Positions 1 to 6,230 of a stretch of DNA of 15,725 nt are shown in pieces. The position numbers and the translations under genes are program-made. Below the pieces are notes generated by a model. That model saw only the letters and a program-made list of their open reading frames with translations, was not told the DNA's origin and made no database searches. The stretch comes from an uncultured Treponema sp. GTDB taxonomy: Bacteria > Spirochaetota > Spirochaetia > Treponematales > Treponemataceae. The stretch is from assembly GCA_937890485.1 (NCBI GenBank), contig CALBXN010000163.1, forward strand, positions 1 to 15,725. The letters are read 5' to 3'. Positions within the stretch are counted from its first letter, which is position 1; every line of letters starts with the position of its first letter.

Positions 1-276
1 ATAGAGAGCATTCCATCCGCCCTGGTGCAGGGACAGCAGGCGCTCATCGGCAAAATTAAGATGAACTATATTTTCGCGTGCCACTCCCCCAGCCTGCAAT
101 TCAGCCATGAGCCCCGCCATCAACGTGGTCTTTCCACACCTGCGAACACCAAGGCACACGCATACCTTGTTCTTCATCCTACGCAACTTCATATCCCGAG
201 CACTGCCGGTGTCCATTCGCCGCCGCTGCCCAGTGCTTATCAGTTGCCTGAACGTTTTTTCAAGATATTCCTCCAT
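1..276 (-). CDS. AAA_14/DUF4143-type ATPase, N-terminal fragment (3' end outside window)
   Basis: The reverse strand is open for 92 codons from an ATG at 276 to the window edge, so only the N-terminus is present. Residues about 57-65 read GVRRCGKTT, a Walker A P-loop, followed by a helix (LMAGLMAEL) and the segment ENIVHLNFADERL. That order is typical of ATPases of the AAA_14/DUF4143 family, which bind ATP at the N-terminus and carry a DUF4143 domain further on. In many genomes these are mobile or accessory genes of unclear role. The start is uncertain: no good Shine-Dalgarno precedes 276, and internal ATGs exist. The gene is clearly more GC-rich than everything to its right. The family call is confident; the exact start and function are not. 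Confidence 0.75.
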   Translation of the reverse strand, partial: MEEYLEKTFRQLISTGQRRRMDTGSARDMKLRRMKNKVCVCLGVRRCGKTTLMAGLMAELQAGGVARENIVHLNFADERLLSLHQGGWNALY

Positions 277-312
277 ACCCGGATTCTACTGCGTTGCGCC
301 CCTTTTTGCAAG

Positions 313-549
313 TTAAATTGACTTTTTTTGCCTTTTCAGAAGGCAACCTTTTCTTTTTTTTGCTTTTTCATAAGTCATACTATATGTTTCATTTAAAGTA
401 TTAAGTAAATTATCTAATTTAACATCATCTCTATTAACTTTAATTTCTAATTCCTTTAATTCTTGTTGTTTTTTATATTCTTCTACAATCTTCTTTAATC
501 TTTCCTCATGTTCATCTTTGAGCGTATAAGTAATCGCAATATCTCTCAT
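313..549 (-). CDS. small charged coiled-coil-like protein, unknown function
   Basis: A 78-aa protein with an AGAGGTG ribosome binding site upstream of its ATG. It opens with a strand-like MRDIAITYTL, then a long highly charged helix (about residues 12-40, rich in K and E), and ends in a very basic tail (KAKKRKG...KRQKK). It is the last gene of the four-gene cluster 313-1118 and lies directly beside the GC-rich ATPase. Its lysine-rich tail ends at the composition boundary, so the C-terminus may have been altered by the junction; that is inference. I do not recognise the family. The strand-then-helix layout recalls small DNA-binding or antitoxin-like proteins, without proof. Confidence 0.6.
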   Translation of the reverse strand: MRDIAITYTLKDEHEERLKKIVEEYKKQQELKELEIKVNRDDVKLDNLLNTLNETYSMTYEKAKKRKGCLLKRQKKSI

Positions 550-575
550 AAATTACACCTCTTTTCACTTATTGT

Positions 576-758
576 CTAATATCTCTCATTCTTACGAATA
601 TTTTCCAATTTCTTTTTCTTCAGATTAATATGTTTCTTACGCACTCTTGGTTTATAAAGCTTACATTTCTGACAGCATCCTGAGTGGTCAGCATCTCTAC
701 CTTTTTCGCACTTTCCTTTACATTCATAAAATTCGCACGGCTCAATTCTATCTTTCAT
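576..758 (-). CDS. small cysteine-cluster protein, putative metal-binding
   Basis: A 60-aa protein. The ATG at 758 is chosen because AGGAG lies 8 bases upstream; an upstream in-frame TTG (764) is less well placed. The first half carries six cysteines and a histidine (pattern C-x4-C-x3-C-x9-CC-x2-C), consistent with binding zinc. The second half is strongly basic (KKHINLKKKK), consistent with nucleic-acid contact. It sits 11 bases from the upstream gene 770-979. Small Cys-cluster proteins of this kind are common in clostridial mobile elements; no specific function is assigned. Confidence 0.6.
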   Translation of the reverse strand: MKDRIEPCEFYECKGKCEKGRDADHSGCCQKCKLYKPRVRKKHINLKKKKLENIRKNERY

Positions 759-769
759 TTCCAATTCTC

Positions 770-979
770 CTACTTATTAAAAATAACACCATTATCATTT
801 GGTAATTTTGTCGCAACTGTATATTCTTTTAATAGTAAATCATCATTTCGTGTATATGTTTTCTTAATATATTCTTCCATAATAGACACGGCTTCATCAG
901 CATTTTCCGCTTTCACAACTGCCATATGCCTATTCCAATCATATCCATCATCAATAATGTAATTGACTTGCCAAAACAT
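770..979 (-). CDS. small beta-alpha protein, unknown function
   Basis: A 69-aa protein starting at ATG 979 with a GGGAGTG site provided by the end of the upstream gene, from which it is separated by one base, so translational coupling is likely. It predicts two or three N-terminal strands (FWQVNYII, HMAVVKAEN) followed by a helix starting NADEAVSIMEEYIKK. The same 'strands then x-EEA-helix' plan recurs in the small genes at 2041-2229, 6494-6757 and 15371-15484. No function can be given. Confidence 0.55.
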   Translation of the reverse strand: MFWQVNYIIDDGYDWNRHMAVVKAENADEAVSIMEEYIKKTYTRNDDLLLKEYTVATKLPNDNGVIFNK

Positions 980-980
980 T

Positions 981-1118
981 TTATTTCACTCCCATCATAT
1001 TCAATGTAATTTCCAAACTGTCTTCGTCACAACTCACTGTCAGATTTGTTCTGATGTCACGAATCCTAATTAATTCTTCTCCATTTTCCGTATACTTTGT
1101 AATTTCTAAATGTTCCAT
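981..1118 (-). CDS. 45-aa hypothetical protein
   Basis: A 45-codon gene with an AGGGGG ribosome binding site a few bases before the ATG at 1118. The product begins MEHLEITKY and is acidic, with IRIRDIRTNLTVSCDEDS in the middle suggesting beta strands. Its stop lies one base before the start of 770-979, and it is the first gene of the 313-1118 cluster, which is read after the terminator at 1136-1179. The tight coupling and strong binding site are the main reasons to call it real despite its length. Confidence 0.55.
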   Translation of the reverse strand: MEHLEITKYTENGEELIRIRDIRTNLTVSCDEDSLEITLNMMGVK

Positions 1119-1135
1119 ATTTCCCCCTAATTTTT

Positions 1136-1179
1136 AAAAAATAAAAGCACTTGGATACTAATGTATTCTCCAAATGCTT
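1136..1179 (-). terminator. rho-independent terminator after the Cro/CI-type repressor
   Basis: An 11-bp stem (1145-1155 with 1169-1179, one G-U pair) followed on the minus strand by a U-rich tract. It closes the unit of gene 1192-1548. Its ascending arm and loop share TTTGGAGAATA with the terminators at 2254-2292 and 8369-8409. Confidence 0.85.
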
Positions 1180-1191
1180 ATCGACTTATCT

Positions 1192-1548
1192 TTATTTAAT
1201 TTTCAAATCCCCTTTATACCTTGACCATGAATAATCTTTTCCGTTTGCCAAATCACGAATTATAACATCTATCTGCTTATCTTTAAAAGATTTTGGAACT
1301 ACAATGCTTTCTATGACAGAATAATATATTTTTTCATTTTCTTCTGTCATGGTATTCGTTCTTCCAAGCAAATAATCTATAGAAACACCAAAATAATCTG
1401 CCAACTTTATAAATTCAGAGATTTCTGGTTCTCTTTTACCAACTTCATAATTTGAAATTGTTTGAGGCGTGACGTTCAATGCATTCCCCAAATCTTTTTG
1501 TGTTAAACCATGCTTTTCTCTTAATTCTCTTAGTCTTTCAGCAAACAT
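1192..1548 (-). CDS. XRE/Cro-CI family transcriptional repressor
   Basis: A 118-aa protein with a canonical N-terminal XRE helix-turn-helix (residues about 4-62): RLRELREKHGLTQKDLGNAL, then the recognition-helix region VTPQTISNYEVGKREP, ending in the family hallmark SIDYLLGRT. The C-terminal ~50 residues have no recognisable peptidase motif, so this is not a LexA-like cleavable repressor. It would act as a DNA-binding dimer. An AAGGA site precedes the ATG. A perfect inverted repeat at 1573-1597 in the upstream AT-rich region is a likely operator, suggesting autoregulation. It may be the lysogeny or maintenance regulator of the element, but no divergent partner gene is present. Confidence 0.9.
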   Translation of the reverse strand: MFAERLRELREKHGLTQKDLGNALNVTPQTISNYEVGKREPEISEFIKLADYFGVSIDYLLGRTNTMTEENEKIYYSVIESIVVPKSFKDKQIDVIIRDLANGKDYSWSRYKGDLKIK

Positions 1549-1572
1549 TTTTTATTCCTTTTTTGTTAATTC

Positions 1573-1597
1573 GTTATTATCTATAATTTATAATAAC
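1573..1597. promoter_or_regulatory. inverted-repeat operator candidate upstream of the XRE repressor
   Basis: Perfect 8-bp arms GTTATTAT (1573-1580) and ATAATAAC (1590-1597) separated by 9 bases, located 25-49 bases upstream of the repressor start and overlapping the AT-rich stretch expected to hold its -10 element. Size and position fit a dimeric Cro/CI-type operator. Confidence 0.55.
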
Positions 1598-1654
1598 AAT
1601 CTTACAAAAACAAGAACCAAAATTTTCCATAAATCGATGATTTTATTGGGATTT

Positions 1655-2029
1655 TCACCAATCTTTTTCATCTTTAAGTAACAGTTTTCTGTCTTCGACA
1701 GTTACACACTTCATTTTTAATACAATGTTATAAATTTCTTCTTCTGCCATTTCCTTTAATGCATCAAGAATCACATCATACTGTCCTTCTGACATTAAAT
1801 CATCAAACAATTCTTTTGCTGAATCATACAACATATCGGTTCTTCTCTCATAATAATGTCCGTTTAATTCAACATCTCTACCATTACCTAAATCAGAATA
1901 AACTGCACTAGAGATATCCCATGTTAAGCTTTCATTTTCTTTTACCAAATCTTCTTTGAGCATTTTACTCCATTCTTCATTAGATACTTGTTTTCCGTCT
2001 CTTGAATATGTAGTAATATATTCAACCAT
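1655..2029 (-). CDS. 124-aa acidic hypothetical protein
   Basis: Starts at ATG 2029 behind an AGGAGG site. The N-terminus (MVEYITTYSRDGKQVSNEEW) looks like a short beta hairpin; the remainder is strongly helical and acidic (AKELFDDLMSEG, ILDALKEMAEEEIYNIVLKM). It follows gene 2041-2229 by 11 bases and is probably co-transcribed with it. There are no motifs, membrane segments or signal peptide. I do not recognise the family. Confidence 0.65.
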   Translation of the reverse strand: MVEYITTYSRDGKQVSNEEWSKMLKEDLVKENESLTWDISSAVYSDLGNGRDVELNGHYYERRTDMLYDSAKELFDDLMSEGQYDVILDALKEMAEEEIYNIVLKMKCVTVEDRKLLLKDEKDW

Positions 2030-2040
2030 CTTAATGCCTC

Positions 2041-2229
2041 CTATGCTATAAAATCCGTAGTTTCCATCTGTAATAAGTTATTTGTTTCCCTAATTGACTT
2101 AATATCTCTTGTCAATCCATTCTTAATCATAACTGCCTTTGCCAAAATCTCTGCTTCTTCTTCATTAAAACAACTTGCAAAAACTGTTCTTCCGTTTTCA
2201 AAAGTTACTATATAATGGTTGTGCTTCAT
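2041..2229 (-). CDS. 62-aa small beta-alpha protein
   Basis: The ATG at 2229 is preferred because GGAGG lies 8 bases upstream; a TTG five codons earlier overlaps that site. The product has two predicted strands (HYIVTFENG, TVFASCF) and then a helix beginning NEEEAEILAKAVMIK. The plan matches 770-979, 6494-6757 and 15371-15484. It is the first gene after the terminator at 2254-2292 and is probably co-transcribed with 1655-2029. Confidence 0.6.
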   Translation of the reverse strand: MKHNHYIVTFENGRTVFASCFNEEEAEILAKAVMIKNGLTRDIKSIRETNNLLQMETTDFIA

Positions 2230-2253
2230 AACCAAATCCTCCAATTCTTTGTA

Positions 2254-2292
2254 ATAAAAAAGGTATCTGGATTATTATTCTCCAAATACCTT
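2254..2292 (-). terminator. rho-independent terminator after the three-gene unit 2335-4682
   Basis: A 12-bp stem (2260-2271 with 2281-2292, one G-U pair) followed on the minus strand by a run of U. It is one of three terminators sharing the arm/loop sequence TTTGGAGAATA. Confidence 0.85.
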
Positions 2293-2334
2293 TGCGTTTC
2301 TTATTAAATTTTCTTCATAGGAATCTAATTTCAT

Positions 2335-3093
2335 TTAAATCATTATTGGTGAAAACTTATTAATTAATGCTAATGGTGAGCCATACAATACTCCGTCTTT
2401 GCTACCTAGTAACACTATTATTGCTTCAAATGTTCCTTTTATTTTTCCTTTAAAAAAATAATAATTTCCAGAATGTGGATGAACTTCAAAAAAATCATCA
2501 TCGCTACAATCCTTGCCCACAATTTTTCTTGACTCACCCATATCAGTAAAATATTTCATAGAACAAGCCAATTCTAATTCTGTTCCATTCTGCGTTCTAG
2601 TATGTAGTATTGCTATATCACCAACTCTTTTATATTTTTCTCCTATTTCATTATGATTGTCCGCTTCTTGTTTTTCATTTTGAATAACCTCTTCATCCAT
2701 TTCATAATATCCACAACAAAATTCTCCTGTTATAGTATATAATAAGTATTCTCCAGTTTCTTCCTTATCAAGATATTTATTTAAATCCACTATACTATTT
2801 GTTTTGTAACAATATTCAATAATTTTCTTAAATTTTTGTATGTAATTAATTTTACCAACACTTTGATATTCTCTTGCTGAGTTTCCTCCCAATTCAATAT
2901 TACCTTTTAAAATTTTGAAAATTGTATCTGTTTCTATATTTCCATTTCCTTTTACTTCAAATATGTTTTTAGTGTTAATTTCATCTATGTCAATATCTGT
3001 AATTTGTGAATACAAATTATCTATTTTGGAACAAGAAAGATAACATATATATTCTATTAAATTTTTCCTTTTCATTCTGTTTCTAAAAAACAT
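2335..3093 (-). CDS. DUF7019-like hypothetical protein
   Basis: A 252-aa soluble protein with AGGAGG before ATG 3093. Near the N-terminus (residues about 12-32) it reads IEYICYLSCSKIDNLYSQI, and near the C-terminus VLLGSKDGVLYGSPLALI. Both resemble my recollection of the conserved ends of the DUF7019 family ('YISDxKxDMLYxQI' and 'GSPLYVA'), whose function is unknown. This family link is from memory and needs a profile search; DUF6414 is an alternative. It is the last gene of the unit 2335-4682, 41 bases after the glycine-zipper protein, and is followed by a terminator. The product is acidic and lacks membrane segments. Together with its two upstream neighbours it forms an uncharacterised cargo-like operon behind tnpB. 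Confidence 0.6.
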   Translation of the reverse strand: MFFRNRMKRKNLIEYICYLSCSKIDNLYSQITDIDIDEINTKNIFEVKGNGNIETDTIFKILKGNIELGGNSAREYQSVGKINYIQKFKKIIEYCYKTNSIVDLNKYLDKEETGEYLLYTITGEFCCGYYEMDEEVIQNEKQEADNHNEIGEKYKRVGDIAILHTRTQNGTELELACSMKYFTDMGESRKIVGKDCSDDDFFEVHPHSGNYYFFKGKIKGTFEAIIVLLGSKDGVLYGSPLALINKFSPIMI

Positions 3094-3134
3094 ATATTTT
3101 ACCTCCTATCAAAACTATCATATGATTATAAAAC

Positions 3135-4019
3135 TTAGAATTTATTGCCATTTATAATAGTTTCTATCTTCCTTGAATACTTTGTGAATCTATGAATCAA
3201 TGTTTCCAAGTGGTTACTATATTCTATATCATCCATTACTGGCTCATATTCTTCTGGGTCGTTTCCATCATATTCGTATATATGAAAACTTCTGTCAAAA
3301 TAGCAGTCGCATTTACTTCCGCCATCTCGTTTCTGTTCACTGAAATGATAGTTAAATTTTCCATCTTCATTAGAGAACAAACCATACATTGTATCTCTTG
3401 AGCCATTCTTGCTTATCCAAGTTGAATATGTATTAAATTTAAACTCGATATATGGCAATTCTGTATCAACTGTCTGTATGCAAAACTCCAATTTTTCAGG
3501 AATACTTTCAGTGTTCATCTTAGTTTTTGCAGAAGTCGCACCAATAATTGCTCCAACGTCACCAGCTATCAATCCACCTACAATACCCCTTTTAATAATA
3601 TCTTTATTAGATGTTTGTGCATGAATACGTGTTTGTGAGTCAACCTTCATACAAACATTAAATATATCCGAAAATGGAATTATCTTATATTCATACTTCA
3701 TTTTCTTTCCGACATACCCACTAAAATTTCCTTTGCCAAATTTAGCGTATAAAAGACACTTCGATGAATTATCTACTGCTATGATTTCCATAGGTTGAAT
3801 ATCAAATATACAGTATTCTCCATCAATTACACCTGTTTCGCCATTCCATGTGTCAATAGTTTTATATACTTCAAATCCCCAATCAGGATTGAAATTCTTT
3901 TCCTTTAACTTATCAAAAAATTCTTTTGTCTCATCTTCCAACCATTTAATATATTTGGTTGCACTTTCAATTCTGTCTTGGTCTACTACAAACTCTTTCT
4001 TCTTAAAGAAATTAAACAT
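3135..4019 (-). CDS. glycine-zipper protein of unknown function, possibly membrane-associated
   Basis: A 294-aa protein. Residues about 140-166 (KRGIVGGLIAGDVGAIIGAT then SAKTK) form a glycine-zipper segment of the GxxxG type, seen in Firmicute proteins that combine a bacterial PH-like domain with a short hydrophobic Gly-rich helix. It is preceded by a beta-rich stretch with IIPFSDIFNVCMK, fitting the end of such a PH-like domain. The N-terminus is basic and amphipathic (MFNFFKKKEF) and followed by a charged helix. The start at 4019 has only a weak AGAAG site. The gene lies between the regulator 4041-4682 (21-base gap) and 2335-3093, almost certainly in one operon. Exact function is unknown. 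Confidence 0.6.
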   Translation of the reverse strand: MFNFFKKKEFVVDQDRIESATKYIKWLEDETKEFFDKLKEKNFNPDWGFEVYKTIDTWNGETGVIDGEYCIFDIQPMEIIAVDNSSKCLLYAKFGKGNFSGYVGKKMKYEYKIIPFSDIFNVCMKVDSQTRIHAQTSNKDIIKRGIVGGLIAGDVGAIIGATSAKTKMNTESIPEKLEFCIQTVDTELPYIEFKFNTYSTWISKNGSRDTMYGLFSNEDGKFNYHFSEQKRDGGSKCDCYFDRSFHIYEYDGNDPEEYEPVMDDIEYSNHLETLIHRFTKYSRKIETIINGNKF

Positions 4020-4040
4020 AATACATCTTCTTCTCTGTCG

Positions 4041-4682
4041 TCACATATTGATTATTTCCATAATTGACTGTAATTTTCTCTTCAACATTTCATTCTCTTG
4101 TCTAAGAATAATATTTTCAGAAAGGACATCTGATATATTTCTATCATCATTTAATTCTTCAGATGTAACATCTTCTAATGGCTTATCATTTCCGAGAATA
4201 TCTTGTGTTGAACATTCCAATTTATCAGCAATTAACTGTAAATCTGCTATTGTTATTTTCTTTGTTCTACCACATTCAATCTGTGTGTACCATCCCTGAC
4301 TCTTTCCAATCTCCAATGATAACACATCGGCTCTAATGTCTTTTTCTTTTCTAATATCTCTCATACGTTCTCTCTGTCTATCCAAGAGTTGAATTTTACC
4401 AATCTTCTGTTTTGACATAAGAGAACATAAATCTGATTCCACCTGCTCCAATGCTTCGTCTTTATCATATCCCAAAAGAGTTGAATATACTTTGATAATA
4501 TCTTCTCTTTTAATGCACTTCAAACGTCTGCTTTCAATCTGTGACATCCATGCACGATTATTTCCAATGACTTTTGAAAGATTCTCGGCAGTAAGAATTT
4601 CTCCATCAACAGGATTATTCAAACGCATATCTCTCAACTTTGCAGCCAATTCTTCTGTTAAATCCAGTTTTATAGGTAGCAT
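4041..4682 (-). CDS. duplicated helix-turn-helix DNA-binding protein with C-terminal coiled coil
   Basis: A 213-aa protein starting at ATG 4682, seven bases after GGAGG; the ATG six codons upstream overlaps that site. It contains two XRE-like helix-turn-helix repeats, about residues 13-72 and 104-163, which align with each other: the first has VIGNNRAWMSQIESRR and the second EIGKSQGWYTQIECGR. A leucine-zipper-like helix (LSENIILRQENEMLKRKL) ends the protein and could mediate dimerisation. It begins only ~70 bases after the tnpB stop, so its leader overlaps the proposed omegaRNA/right end. It is the first gene of a three-gene unit ending at the terminator 2254-2292 and is its probable regulator. 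Confidence 0.75.
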   Translation of the reverse strand: MLPIKLDLTEELAAKLRDMRLNNPVDGEILTAENLSKVIGNNRAWMSQIESRRLKCIKREDIIKVYSTLLGYDKDEALEQVESDLCSLMSKQKIGKIQLLDRQRERMRDIRKEKDIRADVLSLEIGKSQGWYTQIECGRTKKITIADLQLIADKLECSTQDILGNDKPLEDVTSEELNDDRNISDVLSENIILRQENEMLKRKLQSIMEIINM

Positions 4683-4730
4683 CCTAGCACCTCCAATCAT
4701 TCAATTTTCCCGATAGAACCTATAATTTAT

Positions 4731-4791
4731 TGACATTTTTAATGTCATTTATGCTATCAATTTGATAGTCAATGGGTGTAAACCTACACCC
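4731..4791 (-). ncRNA. candidate omegaRNA 3' scaffold / right end of the TnpB element
   Basis: Three perfect 7-bp hairpins lie in series on the tnpB strand across its 3' end: 4774-4791 (GGGTGTA, loop GGTT, TACACCC, inside the last codons), 4754-4768 (palindrome CTATCAA/TTGATAG) and 4731-4747 (TGACATT/AATGTCA, just past the stop). TnpB guide RNAs are known to derive from the 3' part of the tnpB transcript and right end, with the guide taken from flanking DNA. The hairpins are seen directly. The omegaRNA assignment and the element boundary (probably between 4683 and 4731) are inferred. Confidence 0.45.
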
Positions 4792-6077
4792 TCTATTCCA
4801 TTTGCAAAAGCATTTGGAATTACCTTCTTCATTATCTGATATGCTCCATTCACATCTGCGTTAATATGAATACCATTGTTTCCAATGAACAATCCTCTGT
4901 GAACTCGTCTTGATTTGTCGTAGTTCTCCTTAATCGGTTCTTCTTCGTCAACAAAACTTGTACCAGATGTATAACCTTCCTCATGTACTATAAACTTTAT
5001 TCCGTTATTCTCACACTTGTAAGAAAGCATCTGAATGAACAAGTCATAAGGAATGTATGTGAAATTCTGCATACCTTTATTATTCTGTTTCCATTCGTCA
5101 TTATGCCCTACAATAAGAGTATCAATATTATATAATACACACCAATCAACTACATATTTGCTAATACAGTGCATTTGATACTTAATCATTTCATATCTCT
5201 TATCCGTAAGTTTCTGTAATCGTTTACTCCAATCTTTCTTATTGGTGGTCTTCACTTCTGCTTGTACCTTTGCTTTCTGCTTATTGTAATATTGATTGAT
5301 AGACTTGATTATTCCACCTTTAACCACAATCGGCTGTTCTCCGATGTTGTTTACCATAGTTATGAAATTATCTACACCTATATCAATAGCTGCAATGCGT
5401 TCTGATTGCTCGTTACATTCAGGAACTTCCATTTCGTAAACGATTTCCATTACATAGTGACTTCCTTTAGGAATAAATCTACATTGTAAGATTCTGTCCT
5501 TTGCGTTGGTTCTGAATTGATTATTAAATTTCTTGAATGGTTTCAATGCGAAGTGAATCCATCCTTCAATCAGTTTAACTTTGTTACTATCAAGACTTAA
5601 TATAAACCTTCCGTCTTTTGCCTTATATCTTGGTAACTTTGGTCTTCCCAAATACTTACTAGGATTGTTTGACCAATCCTTAATTGCAACAAAGAATGAC
5701 TTCCAATTCTTATCAAGTATTCTCAAAGTCCCTTGACCAACATTGCTTCCTAAATTCTTATAATCATCTGAGTCTTTAACCAGTTGGAACAATTCATTGT
5801 ATTTTATCCAGTTTCCATTATTGATAAATTCTTGCCTTATAATGTAGTTAGCATAGTTGTAAAGATTTTTCGACTTAAAACAATATTCATCAATAAATTT
5901 TCCAAACTCAGAATCAAATTTTATAATGTGTTGTTCTGTTCTCTTGACCTTCGTATTATCCCATCTCCTTTCTACAAGCATTTCTGCTGATAGCGTTCTA
6001 TGAAGTATCTTCTCCATTTGACCGCACACTATCGAGAGTATTCCAACCCCATCACGGTAGCTATTCGAGGTAGCCAA
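4749..6077 (-). CDS. tnpB: TnpB-family RNA-guided nuclease, variant RuvC site, no zinc ribbon
   Basis: Up to 442 aa (TTG at 6077); ATGs at 6017 and 5981 are alternative starts, none with a good ribosome binding site. The conserved part begins about residue 44 (KVKRTEQHII). RuvC-I is AAIDIGVDN (D232) and RuvC-III is INADVNGAYQI (D408). At the usual RuvC-II glutamate the sequence is LIVGHNDEWKQ, with no Glu at the expected place. A conserved-looking Glu pair lies ~43 residues on in HEEGYTSGTSF (E366/E367), the relocated-glutamate arrangement described for Fanzors and some TnpBs. The four zinc-ribbon cysteines of standard TnpB are absent. It probably cleaves DNA guided by its own 3' RNA. No tnpA is nearby. 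Upstream are an antisense RNA and a CopG-like gene that may control it. Confidence 0.88.
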   Translation of the reverse strand: MATSNSYRDGVGILSIVCGQMEKILHRTLSAEMLVERRWDNTKVKRTEQHIIKFDSEFGKFIDEYCFKSKNLYNYANYIIRQEFINNGNWIKYNELFQLVKDSDDYKNLGSNVGQGTLRILDKNWKSFFVAIKDWSNNPSKYLGRPKLPRYKAKDGRFILSLDSNKVKLIEGWIHFALKPFKKFNNQFRTNAKDRILQCRFIPKGSHYVMEIVYEMEVPECNEQSERIAAIDIGVDNFITMVNNIGEQPIVVKGGIIKSINQYYNKQKAKVQAEVKTTNKKDWSKRLQKLTDKRYEMIKYQMHCISKYVVDWCVLYNIDTLIVGHNDEWKQNNKGMQNFTYIPYDLFIQMLSYKCENNGIKFIVHEEGYTSGTSFVDEEEPIKENYDKSRRVHRGLFIGNNGIHINADVNGAYQIMKKVIPNAFANGIEGVGLHPLTIKLIA

Positions 6078-6081
6078 CCCT

Positions 6082-6102
6082 TTATCCAGTTGTCAAGGTA
6101 CA
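6082..6102. repeat. 21-base repeat, copy 1 (tnpB leader)
   Basis: TTATCCAGTT then GTCAAGGTACA; it matches 18 of 21 bases of the segment at 15700-15720 in the same orientation. On the minus strand it reads TGTACCTTGACAACT. It lies just before the tnpB reading frame. Confidence 0.5.
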
Positions 6103-6124
6103 AACTGTTAAGGAATTTTCCGAG

Positions 6125-6152
6125 TTGACTAACTCTAAAAAGATGATATAAT
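6125..6152 (+). promoter_or_regulatory. plus-strand sigma-A promoter for an antisense RNA
   Basis: TTGACT (6125-6130), a 16-base spacer, and a perfect TATAAT (6147-6152). The -10 lies inside ATATAATAGAATAT (6146-6159), which is repeated exactly, on the other strand, over the -10 of the CopG-like gene promoter. An inverted repeat TTGACTA (6125-6131) / TAGTCAA (6159-6165) brackets the promoter. It faces against all surrounding genes. Confidence 0.7.
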
Positions 6153-6157
6153 AGAAT

Positions 6158-6230
6158 ATAGTCAAGCACTTGTGTTTGGCGGTATGTAGAAAGTGGTGAA
6201 GGTCTTTGGTCGGATACTCACCACTTTTTT
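6158..6230 (+). ncRNA. predicted ~70-nt RNA antisense to the tnpB leader
   Basis: A consensus promoter at 6125-6152 and a strong terminator at 6190-6230 define a short RNA on the strand opposite to tnpB and the CopG-like gene, with no room for a protein. It is complementary to the stretch between the CopG-like stop and the tnpB reading frame, so it could pair with a copG-tnpB transcript and limit tnpB expression. The layout matches the counter-transcribed RNA between copG and rep in pMV158/pLS1-type plasmids. Ends are estimated; transcription is not shown. Confidence 0.6.
6190..6230 (+). terminator. strong plus-strand terminator of the antisense RNA
   Basis: A 10-bp stem AAAGTGGTGA (6190-6199) with TCACCACTTT (6218-6227) followed by T up to 6230. 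In the minus direction the downstream tract is only TTTCTAC, so the hairpin is much better as a plus-strand terminator and probably leaky for copG-to-tnpB transcription. Its T-run overlaps the stop codon of the CopG-like gene. Confidence 0.75.

Noticed and set aside
25..321. Plus-strand reading frames over the first 300 bases
   Set aside because: They lie opposite a clear Walker-A ATPase on the minus strand and have no protein-like features.
330..362. Plus-strand terminator-like hairpin (TTGCCTT/AAGGCAA followed by T-rich sequence)
   Set aside because: It lies within the coding sequence of gene 313-549; its T-rich side is the lysine-codon run of that gene.
3850..4299. 149-codon plus-strand frame
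   Set aside because: It overlaps two well-supported minus-strand genes with good starts and is a shadow of AT-rich coding sequence.
4749..6077. TnpB as a nuclease-dead repressor (TldR type)
   Set aside because: Both RuvC aspartates are intact and a plausible relocated glutamate is present, so loss of catalysis is not shown.
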